From: JBELHR01 sp042091275
Lineage (GTDB): Bacteria > Bacteroidota > Bacteroidia > Flavobacteriales > Flavobacteriaceae
Length of the DNA stretch: 14,518 nucleotides
Direction: 5' to 3'
Assembly (NCBI GenBank): GCA_042091275.1
Contig: JBELHR010000040.1
Location: 1-14,518, forward strand
Shown here: piece by piece, positions 1 through 7,608 of the stretch
Layout: each line of letters starts with the position of its first letter
Numbering within the stretch: position 1 is the first letter of the stretch
Position numbers and translations under genes: made by a program
The notes under the pieces: generated by a model
What the model was told of the DNA's origin: nothing
Database searches by the model: none
What the model saw: only the letters and a program-made list of their open reading frames with translations

Positions 1-10
1 AAAACCACCT

Positions 11-18
11 TATCTTTG
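11..18 (+). promoter_or_regulatory. Candidate -7 promoter box (TATCTTTG) of rlmB
   Basis: TATCTTTG matches the Bacteroidota -7 consensus TAnnTTTG exactly. It ends 4 nt before the rlmB ATG at 23, so a start site about 5-7 nt downstream of the box would lie on or beside the start codon and give a leaderless or nearly leaderless mRNA. The -33 element would lie outside the window and cannot be judged. The match is seen directly; the promoter role is inferred. Confidence 0.45.
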
Positions 19-22
19 CCGC

Positions 23-763
23 ATGGAAGAACGTGTAAAACAAACGAAAGTATTTGGAATTCGTGCAATTATTGAGGCTATAAATTCTGGAAGTAGCGTA
101 GACAAAGTATTTTTGCAAAAAGGGACAAAAGGCCCCTTAATGCAGGAGTTAAATGGACTAATTAAGGAACACAATATCAGTTTCAATCTAGTGCCTGTCG
201 AAAAACTTGACCGGCTTAGCAAGCACATGAATCACCAAGGAGCGGTGGCTCAAATTGCAGCAGTACCCTTCCATGACCTCAACGAGATTCTAGAAAAAGA
301 TACCGATCAAAAACTCTTGCTACTCTTAGATGGCGTTTCGGACGTGAGAAACTTTGGCGCAATTATTAGAACTGCAGAATGTACTGGAGTCGATGCCATT
401 GTAATAGCTAAAAATGGTTCTGCACCTTTAAATGCAGAAACGATAAAAACTTCTGCCGGAGCAGCATTCAAAGTTCCTATCTGTAAAGTAGACCACATAA
501 AAGACGCTGTTTTTATGATTCAAGCATCCGGAATAGAAGTTGTTGCGGCAACAGAAAAAACAGATCAACAAATCTATGACATAGACCTAAACCAGAGTCT
601 AGCTTTAATAATGGGATCTGAACATAAGGGAGTCAATCCCTCCACCCTAAAGATTGTAGAGCACAAAGCAAAATTACCGATGAAAGGAGAGATTTCTTCA
701 CTCAATGTCTCCGTCGCTTGTGGTGCCTTCCTCTACGAAGTTTTGAGGCAAAGACTCTTTTAA
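23..763 (+). CDS. rlmB: 23S rRNA (guanosine-2'-O-)-methyltransferase RlmB (SPOUT/TrmH family)
   Basis: Predicted S-adenosylmethionine-dependent 2'-O-methyltransferase of 23S rRNA; E. coli RlmB modifies G2251 in the peptidyl-transferase region. The 246-residue length is normal for RlmB. Residues 1-80 form the small N-terminal RNA-binding domain (VFGIRAIIEAI at the start, HQGAVA near 71-76). Residues about 95-246 are the SPOUT knotted domain, with all three TrmH motifs visible: motif 1 DGVSDVRNFGAIIRTAE (103-119, Asn110 and Arg116), motif 2 IMGSEHKGV (196-204, Glu200) and motif 3 SSLNVSVACGAFLYE (225-239, Asn228). The ATG at 23 is used because the family pattern begins directly after it and a -7-type box sits just upstream. 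The last 66 bp overlap the convergent rhomboid gene, and that overlap covers motif 3. RlmB is favoured over other TrmH paralogues by the N-terminal domain. Confidence 0.95.
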   Translation: MEERVKQTKVFGIRAIIEAINSGSSVDKVFLQKGTKGPLMQELNGLIKEHNISFNLVPVEKLDRLSKHMNHQGAVAQIAAVPFHDLNEILEKDTDQKLLLLLDGVSDVRNFGAIIRTAECTGVDAIVIAKNGSAPLNAETIKTSAGAAFKVPICKVDHIKDAVFMIQASGIEVVAATEKTDQQIYDIDLNQSLALIMGSEHKGVNPSTLKIVEHKAKLPMKGEISSLNVSVACGAFLYEVLRQRLF

Positions 764-1408
764 AGAGCCATCTTCCTCGAAGAACTCATCGAATTCGGTT
801 TTATCAAATTGAAAATTAGTGCGTTGCGGCCCGCGATGGCGGAATAATAGAGCAAGGATAACTCCTGCAATCAAACCAGAACTGTGTCCTTCCCAAGAAA
901 TACTTGGGTCTACGGGAAATATATACCAAAACATTCCTCCATATAAAAAACAGACCCCCAAGGATAAGGTTAATAATCTTTTATTTTTTCGAATAAAGCC
1001 ACTACACAGTAAAAATCCAAATAAAAAATAGATCAACCCACTCGCCCCTATATGATAGGACTCTCTTCCAAAAACCCATGTCATTAAGCCAGAACTCAAC
1101 AAACCGAGGAAAAATATCCACTTCCACGGTTCTCGATAAAAAAAAATCAAAGCCGCTAACAATATAAAAAAAGGAAGAGAATTGTGAAGTAAATGCGTCG
1201 CTGAACTGTGAATAAAAGGTCCGGTAAAAACACCTAAAAGTCCAGAAAACGAGCGGGGATAGATTCCTAAATAGTTCCAATTGAAGCCATTTAGGTATTC
1301 AATTATATATACACCCCACATTAAACCGACCAAAATCAACGGTATTATCCAAATATTGTGGGAGTAACTAAACTCAGATTCTTCGCTATGTAGCTTTATG
1401 TCATTCAT
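698..1408 (-). CDS. Rhomboid family intramembrane serine protease
   Basis: Predicted polytopic inner-membrane protease that cleaves substrates within the bilayer. The rhomboid signatures are present and in order: HLLHN (72-76, the HxxxN of TM2, with Asn76 in oxyanion-type position), GASG (121-124) with the nucleophile Ser123, and GHSSGLIAG (174-182) with the catalytic His175. Hydrophobic segments lie near 20-40, 77-90, 97-112, 119-138, 146-163 and 176-190, as expected for a six-TM rhomboid core. A soluble, strongly acidic tail follows (about 200-236). The last 21 residues and the stop lie antisense to the 3' end of rlmB, so the tail sequence is constrained by another gene. The start is divergent from rarA across 50 bp; a near-consensus -7 box (TAAATTTC on the minus strand, 1432-1425) lies there. 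The substrate cannot be read from the sequence. Confidence 0.93.
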   Translation of the reverse strand: MNDIKLHSEESEFSYSHNIWIIPLILVGLMWGVYIIEYLNGFNWNYLGIYPRSFSGLLGVFTGPFIHSSATHLLHNSLPFFILLAALIFFYREPWKWIFFLGLLSSGLMTWVFGRESYHIGASGLIYFLFGFLLCSGFIRKNKRLLTLSLGVCFLYGGMFWYIFPVDPSISWEGHSSGLIAGVILALLFRHRGPQRTNFQFDKTEFDEFFEEDGSLKESLPQNFVEEGTTSDGDIE

Positions 1409-1458
1409 ATGTCTATACCGTTTAGAAATTTACTAATTTTACTTTAAGAATATTCTAT

Positions 1459-2745
1459 ATGTATCCAGAAAATCAGACACCTCTTGCCGAGAGACTAAGA
1501 CCAAAAAAACTAGAGGATTATATTGCTCAAAAACATTTGATCGGTAAAAACGGACAACTTCAAATGCATATTCAGAAAGGAATAATCCCATCCTTAATTT
1601 TGTGGGGACCTCCAGGCATTGGAAAAACTAGTTTAGCAGAATTGATTGCAAAAGAATCCCAACGCCCATTTTATCAGTTAAGTGCAATAAATTCTGGAGT
1701 TAAAGATATTCGAGAGGTCATAAATAGCGCCAAATCAAATACGGGATTATTTACCACAAAGAACCCAATTGTTTTTATAGACGAGATACACAGATTTAGC
1801 AAATCACAACAAGACAGTCTTCTGGGGGCGGTTGAAAAAGGCTGGATAACCTTGATAGGAGCGACAACGGAAAATCCCAGTTTTGAGGTTATTCCTGCCC
1901 TATTGTCTCGATGTCAAGTTTACACCTTAAAACCTTTTGACAAAAGCGAACTAATCCAACTGATACACCGAGCGATTCTACAAGATGAAATCATCCAATC
2001 TAAATCGGTCACTTGCAAAGAATATGACGCCTTGATTCAATTGTCTGGAGGAGATGCAAGAAAGCTCTTAAATATATTTGAACTACTGGTCATGAGTCTC
2101 GATAGTCCAGTGGAAATAACCAACGATCTCGTATTTGAAAACATAACTAAAAACCCAGTGCGCTACGATAAAACTGGCGAGCAGCACTACGACATAATAT
2201 CCGCCTTTATAAAATCCATACGAGGTTCCGATCCCAATGCATCTCTCTATTATTTAGCGAGAATGCTCCACGGCGGAGAGGACCCTAAATTTATTGCGAG
2301 AAGGCTAATTATCTCCGCTTCAGAAGATATAGGAAACGCCAATCCAAATGCTTTGATCCTAGCGAATAATACCTTTTCTGCTGTTGCAAATATCGGTATG
2401 CCAGAAGCCAGAATTATATTGAGTCAATGCGTTGTATACTTAGCGACCTCTGCAAAATCAAATGCCAGCTACAAAGCGATAAATAAGGCTCTCGATCTCG
2501 TGGACCAAACCGGAGACCTATCTATACCTTTAGCCCTTAGAAATGCTCCTACCAAACTCATGAAAGAATTGAATTACGGCAAAGACTATAAATACGCTCA
2601 CGATTTTGAAAACAACTTTGCCCAACAAGAGTTTCTTCCTCAAGAACTATCGGGAACCATTCTTTACGAACCTGGAAACAATCCTCGAGAGAATCAATTT
2701 AAGCAATCCTTGTCCGAAAAATGGAAAGGTAAATACAACTACTAG
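1459..2745 (+). CDS. rarA: Replication-associated recombination protein RarA (MgsA), AAA+ ATPase
   Basis: Clamp-loader-like AAA+ ATPase that acts at stalled replication forks; homologous to E. coli RarA/MgsA and eukaryotic WRNIP1/Mgs1. Visible features are the N-terminal PLAERLRPKKLEDYIAQKHL pattern (8-27), Walker A GPPGIGKT (50-57), Walker B VFIDEIHRF (105-113, Asp108 and Glu109), sensor 1 IGATTENPSF (133-142) and an arginine-finger SRC motif (Arg151). The C-terminal half carries the family's tetramerisation region, including YDIISAFIKSIRGSDPNASL and ARRLIISASEDIGNANP. The 428-residue length is usual for the family. Its TAG stop shares the palindrome CTAG (2742-2745) with the TAG stop of the convergent gene. 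Only a poor TAnnTTT-like box (TAATTTTA, 1434-1441) is seen upstream. Confidence 0.97.
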   Translation: MYPENQTPLAERLRPKKLEDYIAQKHLIGKNGQLQMHIQKGIIPSLILWGPPGIGKTSLAELIAKESQRPFYQLSAINSGVKDIREVINSAKSNTGLFTTKNPIVFIDEIHRFSKSQQDSLLGAVEKGWITLIGATTENPSFEVIPALLSRCQVYTLKPFDKSELIQLIHRAILQDEIIQSKSVTCKEYDALIQLSGGDARKLLNIFELLVMSLDSPVEITNDLVFENITKNPVRYDKTGEQHYDIISAFIKSIRGSDPNASLYYLARMLHGGEDPKFIARRLIISASEDIGNANPNALILANNTFSAVANIGMPEARIILSQCVVYLATSAKSNASYKAINKALDLVDQTGDLSIPLALRNAPTKLMKELNYGKDYKYAHDFENNFAQQEFLPQELSGTILYEPGNNPRENQFKQSLSEKWKGKYNY

Positions 2746-3506
2746 TTCGCTTTTTTGAAAATCAACAATCCATAAGGAGAATCTAAGGAGACGCCATCCT
2801 CTAATTGTTTGAGTAAATAAGGCTTTGGATCTCCTTCCCAAACCAAAGAATAAACTCCTTTATCCGAACTAGAGAAGATTTGAGCACTCTCAGACCTGCC
2901 GGAAAGATTCGCGGTATAAACATCCTCGTTTTTAACTATAGTAAGAGCCAATCCGTCTCTTTTATATACCCCTTCCAAAATAGCACTATCCGTTGAAACT
3001 GAAACTACAGCGGTTTCTGCCGCGACAATTGGCAATGCAGGAGATTCCAATTCAAAAACACGATCCGGAGAATAGTTATACTCTAATTCATTTACATAAA
3101 CAAAGGCCTTTCTTATGACATCGGGATATCCTCTCTCGAAGCTCTTAATCTTAGATCGCGCTGACTCGCCCTCAAAAATCATCTCATTTCGACAGTCAAA
3201 TAGTTGAAACCTCATTTTAAAACTAAATGTACCAGATTCGTCCAATAAATTGGCTTTGAGCCCAAGGCAAGGGTTAGTAACTAAATCCTGAGGGATATCT
3301 CCATTGTCAAAAACCACGATAAATCCTTTTTTCTCAAAAAGGAATTTTACATATTCGTTTACGTTGTAAGAATTGTCCTCACGCTGAAAATCGTATCTAT
3401 AATCTACAATAGCATATTTATAAGCACTCAAATCTGGCGTTTCTTGTGATTGCATCTCAAAACTCATCAAACAGAGCACAAGGCATAGTATATATTGTAT
3501 TTTCAT
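2742..3506 (-). CDS. Exported protein of unknown function
   Basis: Not assigned to a characterised family. The 254-residue product starts with a clear Sec-type signal peptide (residues 1-20, MKIQYILCLVLCLMSFEMQS, likely cleaved just after), so it should be periplasmic or envelope-associated. The mature part opens with an alpha/beta-looking segment (SAYKYAIVDYRYDF, about 27-40). It has two Cys in the mature chain, Cys80 (NPC) and Cys105 (FDC), that could form a disulfide. Residues about 55-135 read like a hypothetical-protein family I recall from Flavobacteriaceae, where the two Cys also occur; this is from memory. The C-terminal 90 residues look beta-rich. It is the last gene of the radC operon, its ATG overlapping the yjjG stop by 4 nt, which suggests translational coupling. 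No catalytic motif is visible. Confidence 0.88.
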   Translation of the reverse strand: MKIQYILCLVLCLMSFEMQSQETPDLSAYKYAIVDYRYDFQREDNSYNVNEYVKFLFEKKGFIVVFDNGDIPQDLVTNPCLGLKANLLDESGTFSFKMRFQLFDCRNEMIFEGESARSKIKSFERGYPDVIRKAFVYVNELEYNYSPDRVFELESPALPIVAAETAVVSVSTDSAILEGVYKRDGLALTIVKNEDVYTANLSGRSESAQIFSSSDKGVYSLVWEGDPKPYLLKQLEDGVSLDSPYGLLIFKKAN

Positions 3507-4192
3507 AATAATTCTTTTATTTCTTTTAATGAATTGACTTCGAGATAATCTCCTCGATTTATTTGCTGATCAAAATTGCAAAAAATTATTTTCATTCCGA
3601 CATTTAAAGCACCTTGAATATCTGCTTCTTGATTATCACCAATCATTACGCTGGAATTGGCTTTTGCTCCTGCCCTTCTCAAAGCTTCCTCAAAAACTAT
3701 AGGTTTAGGCTTTTTAAAACCAACAGACTCTGAACTGACAAATTCGTCAAAATAAGTTTCAATCCCAGAGCTCGCGCACTTTTCCCATTGGACTTCCTCA
3801 AAACCGTTGGTTATAATATGTAATCTATATCCTTTATCTCTGAGATAAGTCAATATATTCTCTGTGTCTGGAAACAACTTATTCTGCAGGCCCAATACTC
3901 GAATATAATCTTCTGATAATTGGTTGATTTGCGCATCACTTACCGACATAGACAAAGCGTCAAAACTCATCTTTAAACGCCCATATCTCAAGTCTTTTTT
4001 ACTGACTTTGTCCTCTCTGTAATCCTTCCAAAATCTCTCATTAATCGGCTGGTAAACCCTTAAAAAATCGTCGATTTCAACCGCAATATTATTTTCCCTA
4101 AAAATACGAACAAAGCTTTGCCTTGAATTGTATTCAAAATCCCATAAAGTATGGTCTAAATCAAAAAAAACATCCTTAATTCCAACTAACAT
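3503..4192 (-). CDS. yjjG: YjjG-type HAD phosphatase (noncanonical pyrimidine nucleotidase family)
   Basis: Predicted cytosolic Mg2+-dependent phosphatase of the haloacid dehalogenase superfamily. All four HAD motifs are intact: motif I DLDHTLWDF (Asp11 nucleophile, Asp13), motif II IITNG (Thr128), motif III GFKKPKP (Lys161) and motif IV MIGDNQEADIQGA (Asp186, Asp191). The helical cap lies between motifs I and II (about residues 15-100), as in subfamily IA. The length of 229 and the DLDHTLWDF variant of motif I fit the YjjG nucleotidase group, which dephosphorylates noncanonical pyrimidine nucleotides and so keeps them out of DNA. Substrate preference is inferred from family membership. The gene lies third in the radC operon, 8 nt after the deacetylase-like gene, and overlaps the next gene by 4 nt (ATGA). 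Confidence 0.91.
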   Translation of the reverse strand: MLVGIKDVFFDLDHTLWDFEYNSRQSFVRIFRENNIAVEIDDFLRVYQPINERFWKDYREDKVSKKDLRYGRLKMSFDALSMSVSDAQINQLSEDYIRVLGLQNKLFPDTENILTYLRDKGYRLHIITNGFEEVQWEKCASSGIETYFDEFVSSESVGFKKPKPIVFEEALRRAGAKANSSVMIGDNQEADIQGALNVGMKIIFCNFDQQINRGDYLEVNSLKEIKELL

Positions 4193-4200
4193 ATATCTAA

Positions 4201-5505
4201 CTATTCTTTTTTTAAATAGATTAATAAATCCTCATAAGTCCTTTTCCAACTCTGATTTCCTGATAAGACGGAAAACGTATCGCTGTGAAAAAACAGAACA
4301 AAATGTCCACCAAAAGGCTCTACTTTTGCATATAAACTCTTTATAGATTCCAGAGCCAAAGACGGACTTATTCTGCGCTTGAGAAAATAGCGATCACTAA
4401 AACAATAAGGCACAACTCGCAAAGGAGTTTGAATCTCAAAATCCAAATCGTAAAAATAAAATGGAGTACAGGTACTGGCCCTAAAACCAAGAGCCTCCTC
4501 ATATCCCATGGAATAATCTTCCTGAATTTTGGTATCGATGGCGTTTTGATATATCTCCGGTAGCTTTAGTCTGGTGTAATACTGTCTTGATTTTGTAATA
4601 TTCCAATGGGTAACCTCCTCCAAAAGCCGCTTCTCCCCTGCCAGTTTTGACAAATCGTCAACGCTGTAATACGAGGCCAACAAACCCAAACCAGAATAGT
4701 CGGAATTGGATTTGACCAATTGACTATAGGTGTGTTTTGTAAAAGAAATATTTTTGTCAAAAGTAGAGTATGGCGATATCAAATAAAAGAATGTCGTCGG
4801 GATATTGTGCATTCTTTGATAAGCGATCAAGGTATCATAGGTATCGTATGGATCCTTTTTTAAATAACACAGCACCAAAAATCTCCTCCAAACTTCCCGT
4901 AGTCTAAACTTCGATAAATCTCTCAAAAACCCTCCAAATGTACGCAGCCCTCCCTTCTTTAAAAATTTAAAAGCGAGGTCCACATTAATTGTCGCTTCCA
5001 ACACGACCTCTCTCGGCTTTCTGTTGTATTCTGGAAAAGCTTCTTGAAATATCTGACCGAATTTAAAAGCCCAAGCATCTACCAAAGGCCGATCCAAAAA
5101 CCCCTCCATAAAAGCTAGACTCTCCTTAAACGGATAACGATCGTGCTCATCTCTAAGTTGGGGAAGGTATTCCTCATACCTGGTAATCAAATAAAAACTA
5201 GCAGCAAATATATCAAAGGGAATGACCGATTTTTTGTTGGTCAAGAAAAAACAAGGAAGCTCTTCCCATTCCCCCATTATTATCTCTAAGTCATTGATTC
5301 CCTGCTCGAATAGGAGTTCGTGAGATCGTATAAAAAACTCATCTGAAAAAGGGGTTTTCGAATAATTAATCTTTGGTCCATTATGAGCAATAAACTCCTC
5401 AATAACAGAAGTCAAGGTGATATCAATCTTTAAAATACGCTCAAATATTTGTTTGAAAATATATTTGAGTCTCGGGCTCACATGGGAAGTGTAAATTACA
5501 ACCAT
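4201..5505 (-). CDS. Polysaccharide-deacetylase-like protein (DUF7033-type)
   Basis: A 434-residue protein that I recognise as the flavobacterial polysaccharide-deacetylase-like family with an N-terminal DUF7033 region (about 1-150, containing FDIFAASFYLITRYEEYLP). The C-terminal half is NodB/GH57-barrel-like: INVDLAF (173-179) is the likely first metal-Asp strand (Asp176), GFRASTCTPFYFYDL (340-354) is a hallmark of the family, and HSDTFS (407-412) closes the site. The segment GLLASYYS (274-281) aligns with what I remember as GLHPSYxS in relatives, so a His may be missing here. There is no signal peptide, so the product is probably cytosolic. Substrate and activity are unknown. I chose the ATG at 5505, 2 nt after the radC stop; an in-frame TTG at 5511 overlapping that stop (TTGA) is the alternative and adds two residues. 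Confidence 0.86.
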   Translation of the reverse strand: MVVIYTSHVSPRLKYIFKQIFERILKIDITLTSVIEEFIAHNGPKINYSKTPFSDEFFIRSHELLFEQGINDLEIIMGEWEELPCFFLTNKKSVIPFDIFAASFYLITRYEEYLPQLRDEHDRYPFKESLAFMEGFLDRPLVDAWAFKFGQIFQEAFPEYNRKPREVVLEATINVDLAFKFLKKGGLRTFGGFLRDLSKFRLREVWRRFLVLCYLKKDPYDTYDTLIAYQRMHNIPTTFFYLISPYSTFDKNISFTKHTYSQLVKSNSDYSGLGLLASYYSVDDLSKLAGEKRLLEEVTHWNITKSRQYYTRLKLPEIYQNAIDTKIQEDYSMGYEEALGFRASTCTPFYFYDLDFEIQTPLRVVPYCFSDRYFLKRRISPSLALESIKSLYAKVEPFGGHFVLFFHSDTFSVLSGNQSWKRTYEDLLIYLKKE

Positions 5506-5507
5506 AA

Positions 5508-6197
5508 TCAAGTAATCATGCCTTTATCAGCAAAACTAAAGTAATCTTTTTCTGTTACAATCAGGTGATCTATCAACTGTAAATCTAGAGTCCGAGCCGC
5601 TAAATTCACTTTGTCGGTAAGTTTGCGATCCGAATGACTCGGAATCAAAGAGCCAGATGGGTGATTGTGGCAAATAACAAATCCTGTGGCCATATACTCC
5701 AAAGCTTGTTTTAGCAGGATTCGAATATCCACTACTGTTCCAGTCATTCCTCCTTTGGATAGACATTTTACCGATATAATCCCTTTGGAATTATTTAGAT
5801 AAATTACCCAAAACTCCTCGTGAAGAATGGATGCTATATACGGCTTGATAAAGGCATACACATCTTTGGAACTTTCAATTTTTGACAGATCTACAACTTC
5901 AGACTGAGTAAGGCGCCTAGAGAGTTCAAAGCAAGCGATCAAACTCGAAGACTTGGCCGCTCCTAGACCAGATATCTCATGCATCAATCCCAAACCCAAA
6001 GTCGAAAGCTGTCGCAGACTATTGTTGTATTTGGATAATAATTCCTCTGCAAGAAGAATTGCTCGACGATTTTGACTGCCAGTTCGAAATACTAATGCAA
6101 TTAACTCTGCGTCGGATAGGCGCTCCACACCATATCGCAGTAAACGCTCTCTCGGCATTTTTGAAACATTCTTAAAATTCTTGTCATTCTGTTGCAT
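5508..6197 (-). CDS. radC: RadC family JAMM/MPN-fold protein
   Basis: RadC proteins carry a JAB1/MPN-like metalloprotease fold, and their biochemical role is unsettled despite the historical DNA-repair name. The zinc-site motif is complete: CHNHPSG...D (His177, His179, Asp190) with an upstream acidic residue in HEEFWVIYLN (Glu127/Glu128). The N-terminal half has the helix-hairpin-helix-like region expected of RadC (LSDAELIALVFRTGS, 27-41; ISGLGAAKSSSLIACFEL, 75-92). The 229-residue length is normal. It is the first gene of a four-gene minus-strand operon and is divergent from trkA across 59 bp. A second in-frame ATG (Met14) is possible, but the conserved MPRERLLRYG begins there, so the upstream start at 6197 is kept. 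I found no clear -7 box on this strand. Confidence 0.97.
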   Translation of the reverse strand: MQQNDKNFKNVSKMPRERLLRYGVERLSDAELIALVFRTGSQNRRAILLAEELLSKYNNSLRQLSTLGLGLMHEISGLGAAKSSSLIACFELSRRLTQSEVVDLSKIESSKDVYAFIKPYIASILHEEFWVIYLNNSKGIISVKCLSKGGMTGTVVDIRILLKQALEYMATGFVICHNHPSGSLIPSHSDRKLTDKVNLAARTLDLQLIDHLIVTEKDYFSFADKGMIT

Positions 6198-6239
6198 AGT
6201 TGAATAAAATGTGTATTTTTTTTTCCTGAATAAGTATGA

Positions 6240-6247
6240 TATATTTG
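6240..6247 (+). promoter_or_regulatory. Candidate -7 promoter box (TATATTTG) of trkA-trkH
   Basis: TATATTTG matches TAnnTTTG exactly and lies in the 59-bp radC/trkA divergent gap. It ends 9 nt before the first trkA ATG (6257) and 15 nt before a second in-frame ATG (6263), so the mRNA leader would be only a few nucleotides long. No TTG -33 element is seen at the usual spacing; that region is a run of nine T (6216-6224). Confidence 0.5.
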
Positions 6248-6256
6248 TAAAAATTA

Positions 6257-7606
6257 ATGTCGATGAAAATAATTATCGCGGGTGCAGGTGATGTAGGATT
6301 TCATCTTGCCAAGCTCTTATCCAACGAATCCAAAGACATCTATATTATAGATCAAAGTGCGGATAAATTGGAATATGTAAACACCCATCTTGATGTCATA
6401 ACCAAAGGCGGCGATGCTAGTTCTATCGCAGTCCTAAAAGGTTTAAACATAGAATCGACAGATATGCTTTTGGCAGTAACAGAATCTCAAAACACAAATT
6501 TGACGATTTGCTCTATAGCCAAGCAATTGGGCGTCAAAAAAACAATTGCTCGTATCAGCAATACAGAATACTTAAAGACCTCTGCTATTGATTTTACAGA
6601 CCTAGGAGTAGATTTTATGATCTCTCCAGAATTACTGGCAGCTCAAGAGATTCAGTCTCTTATAAAAAACTCCGCTTTTAACGATACTATTGCCTTCGAA
6701 AATGGTGCTTTAAATGTACTGGGTTGTACGCTTCACGAAAAATCTCCCCTAGTTGGGCTCAACGTAGAAGCTGCTAAGAAAAAATATAACAAGGTCGATT
6801 TTATCATAATGGCCATCAAAAGAGAAGAGGAAACAGATACTATAATACCTCGTGGAGACACCTTGTTCAAAGCGAATGACCAAGTGTATTTCTGTGCTCC
6901 AAGAGCATCCGTTGGCCCTATTGAAAATCTAATTGGACGAAGTCAAATCGGTATCAAAGACATCATGATACTGGGAGGAAGTCGCATTGGTCAAAAAGCT
7001 GCACAAGCCCTCTGTCAAGAAAAGAGAAATGTGAAATTAATCGAAAATAAGCGGGACAAAGCGTTTGATCTTGCTGAGGATCTTTGCGATACTCTGGTTA
7101 TTCACGGAGACGGTAGAAACGTAAATCTTCTCGAAGGTGAGGATATTTCTAGAATGGATGCATTTGTTGCGGTTACAGGTAACTCGGAAACCAATATAAT
7201 GTCTTGCTTAGTGGCCAAATCAAAAGGGGTCAAGAAAACTATTGCTTTGGTCGAGAATATGGATTATATCGATATCTCTCAAACCATAGGAATAGATACT
7301 CTAATCAACAAAAAATTACTCGCTGCAGGCGCTATCTTTAAACACATCCGCAAGGGCAAAGTAGTCGCATTAGCAAACCTCCACAATATCGATGCAGAAG
7401 TGTTAGAATTTGATGTTCAGGAGTCTTCTGCGGTAACCAAGATGCAAATAAAAGATCTAAAACTCACCCGAAAAGCTATTTTTGGTGGAGTTATTCGAAA
7501 TGGAAAAGCCATGATGACCTATGGGGCATCTCAAATCGAAGCGGGCGATAAGGTTCTTATGTTTTGTCTTCCTGAAGCGATAAGCGAAGTAGAAAAACTA
7601 TTTTGA
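6257..7606 (+). CDS. trkA: Trk system potassium transporter regulatory subunit TrkA
   Basis: Cytosolic nucleotide-binding gating subunit of the Trk K+ uptake system, binding NAD(H) and controlling TrkH. The 449-residue length matches the duplicated RCK architecture. The first RCK_N runs about 3-125 with the Rossmann motif GAGDVG (9-14) and the ribose-binding Asp32 at the end of strand 2, followed by RCK_C (about 145-228). The second RCK_N runs about 233-355 with GGSRIG (240-245), followed by RCK_C (about 370-449). Two RCK modules separate it from single-module KtrA. The start is either ATG 6257 (MSMKIII) or ATG 6263 (MKIII); the second is the more family-like beginning and fits a short leader from the -7 box at 6240. 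The gene is followed 2 nt after its stop by trkH. Confidence 0.96.
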   Translation: MSMKIIIAGAGDVGFHLAKLLSNESKDIYIIDQSADKLEYVNTHLDVITKGGDASSIAVLKGLNIESTDMLLAVTESQNTNLTICSIAKQLGVKKTIARISNTEYLKTSAIDFTDLGVDFMISPELLAAQEIQSLIKNSAFNDTIAFENGALNVLGCTLHEKSPLVGLNVEAAKKKYNKVDFIIMAIKREEETDTIIPRGDTLFKANDQVYFCAPRASVGPIENLIGRSQIGIKDIMILGGSRIGQKAAQALCQEKRNVKLIENKRDKAFDLAEDLCDTLVIHGDGRNVNLLEGEDISRMDAFVAVTGNSETNIMSCLVAKSKGVKKTIALVENMDYIDISQTIGIDTLINKKLLAAGAIFKHIRKGKVVALANLHNIDAEVLEFDVQESSAVTKMQIKDLKLTRKAIFGGVIRNGKAMMTYGASQIEAGDKVLMFCLPEAISEVEKLF

Positions 7607-7608
7607 GA

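Noticed and set aside
1002..1280. 92-codon minus-strand frame inside the rhomboid gene, in another frame
   Set aside because: The rhomboid frame carries all the catalytic motifs; the alternative frame is Phe- and Ser-rich noise.
5509..5511. TTG start for the deacetylase-like gene overlapping the radC stop (TTGA)
   Set aside because: An ATG two codons later (5505) gives a family-like N-terminus. TTG is the weaker start, though it cannot be ruled out.
7603..7605. TTG start for trkH overlapping the trkA stop
   Set aside because: An ATG at 7609, 2 nt after the trkA stop, is the stronger codon and loses only two residues.
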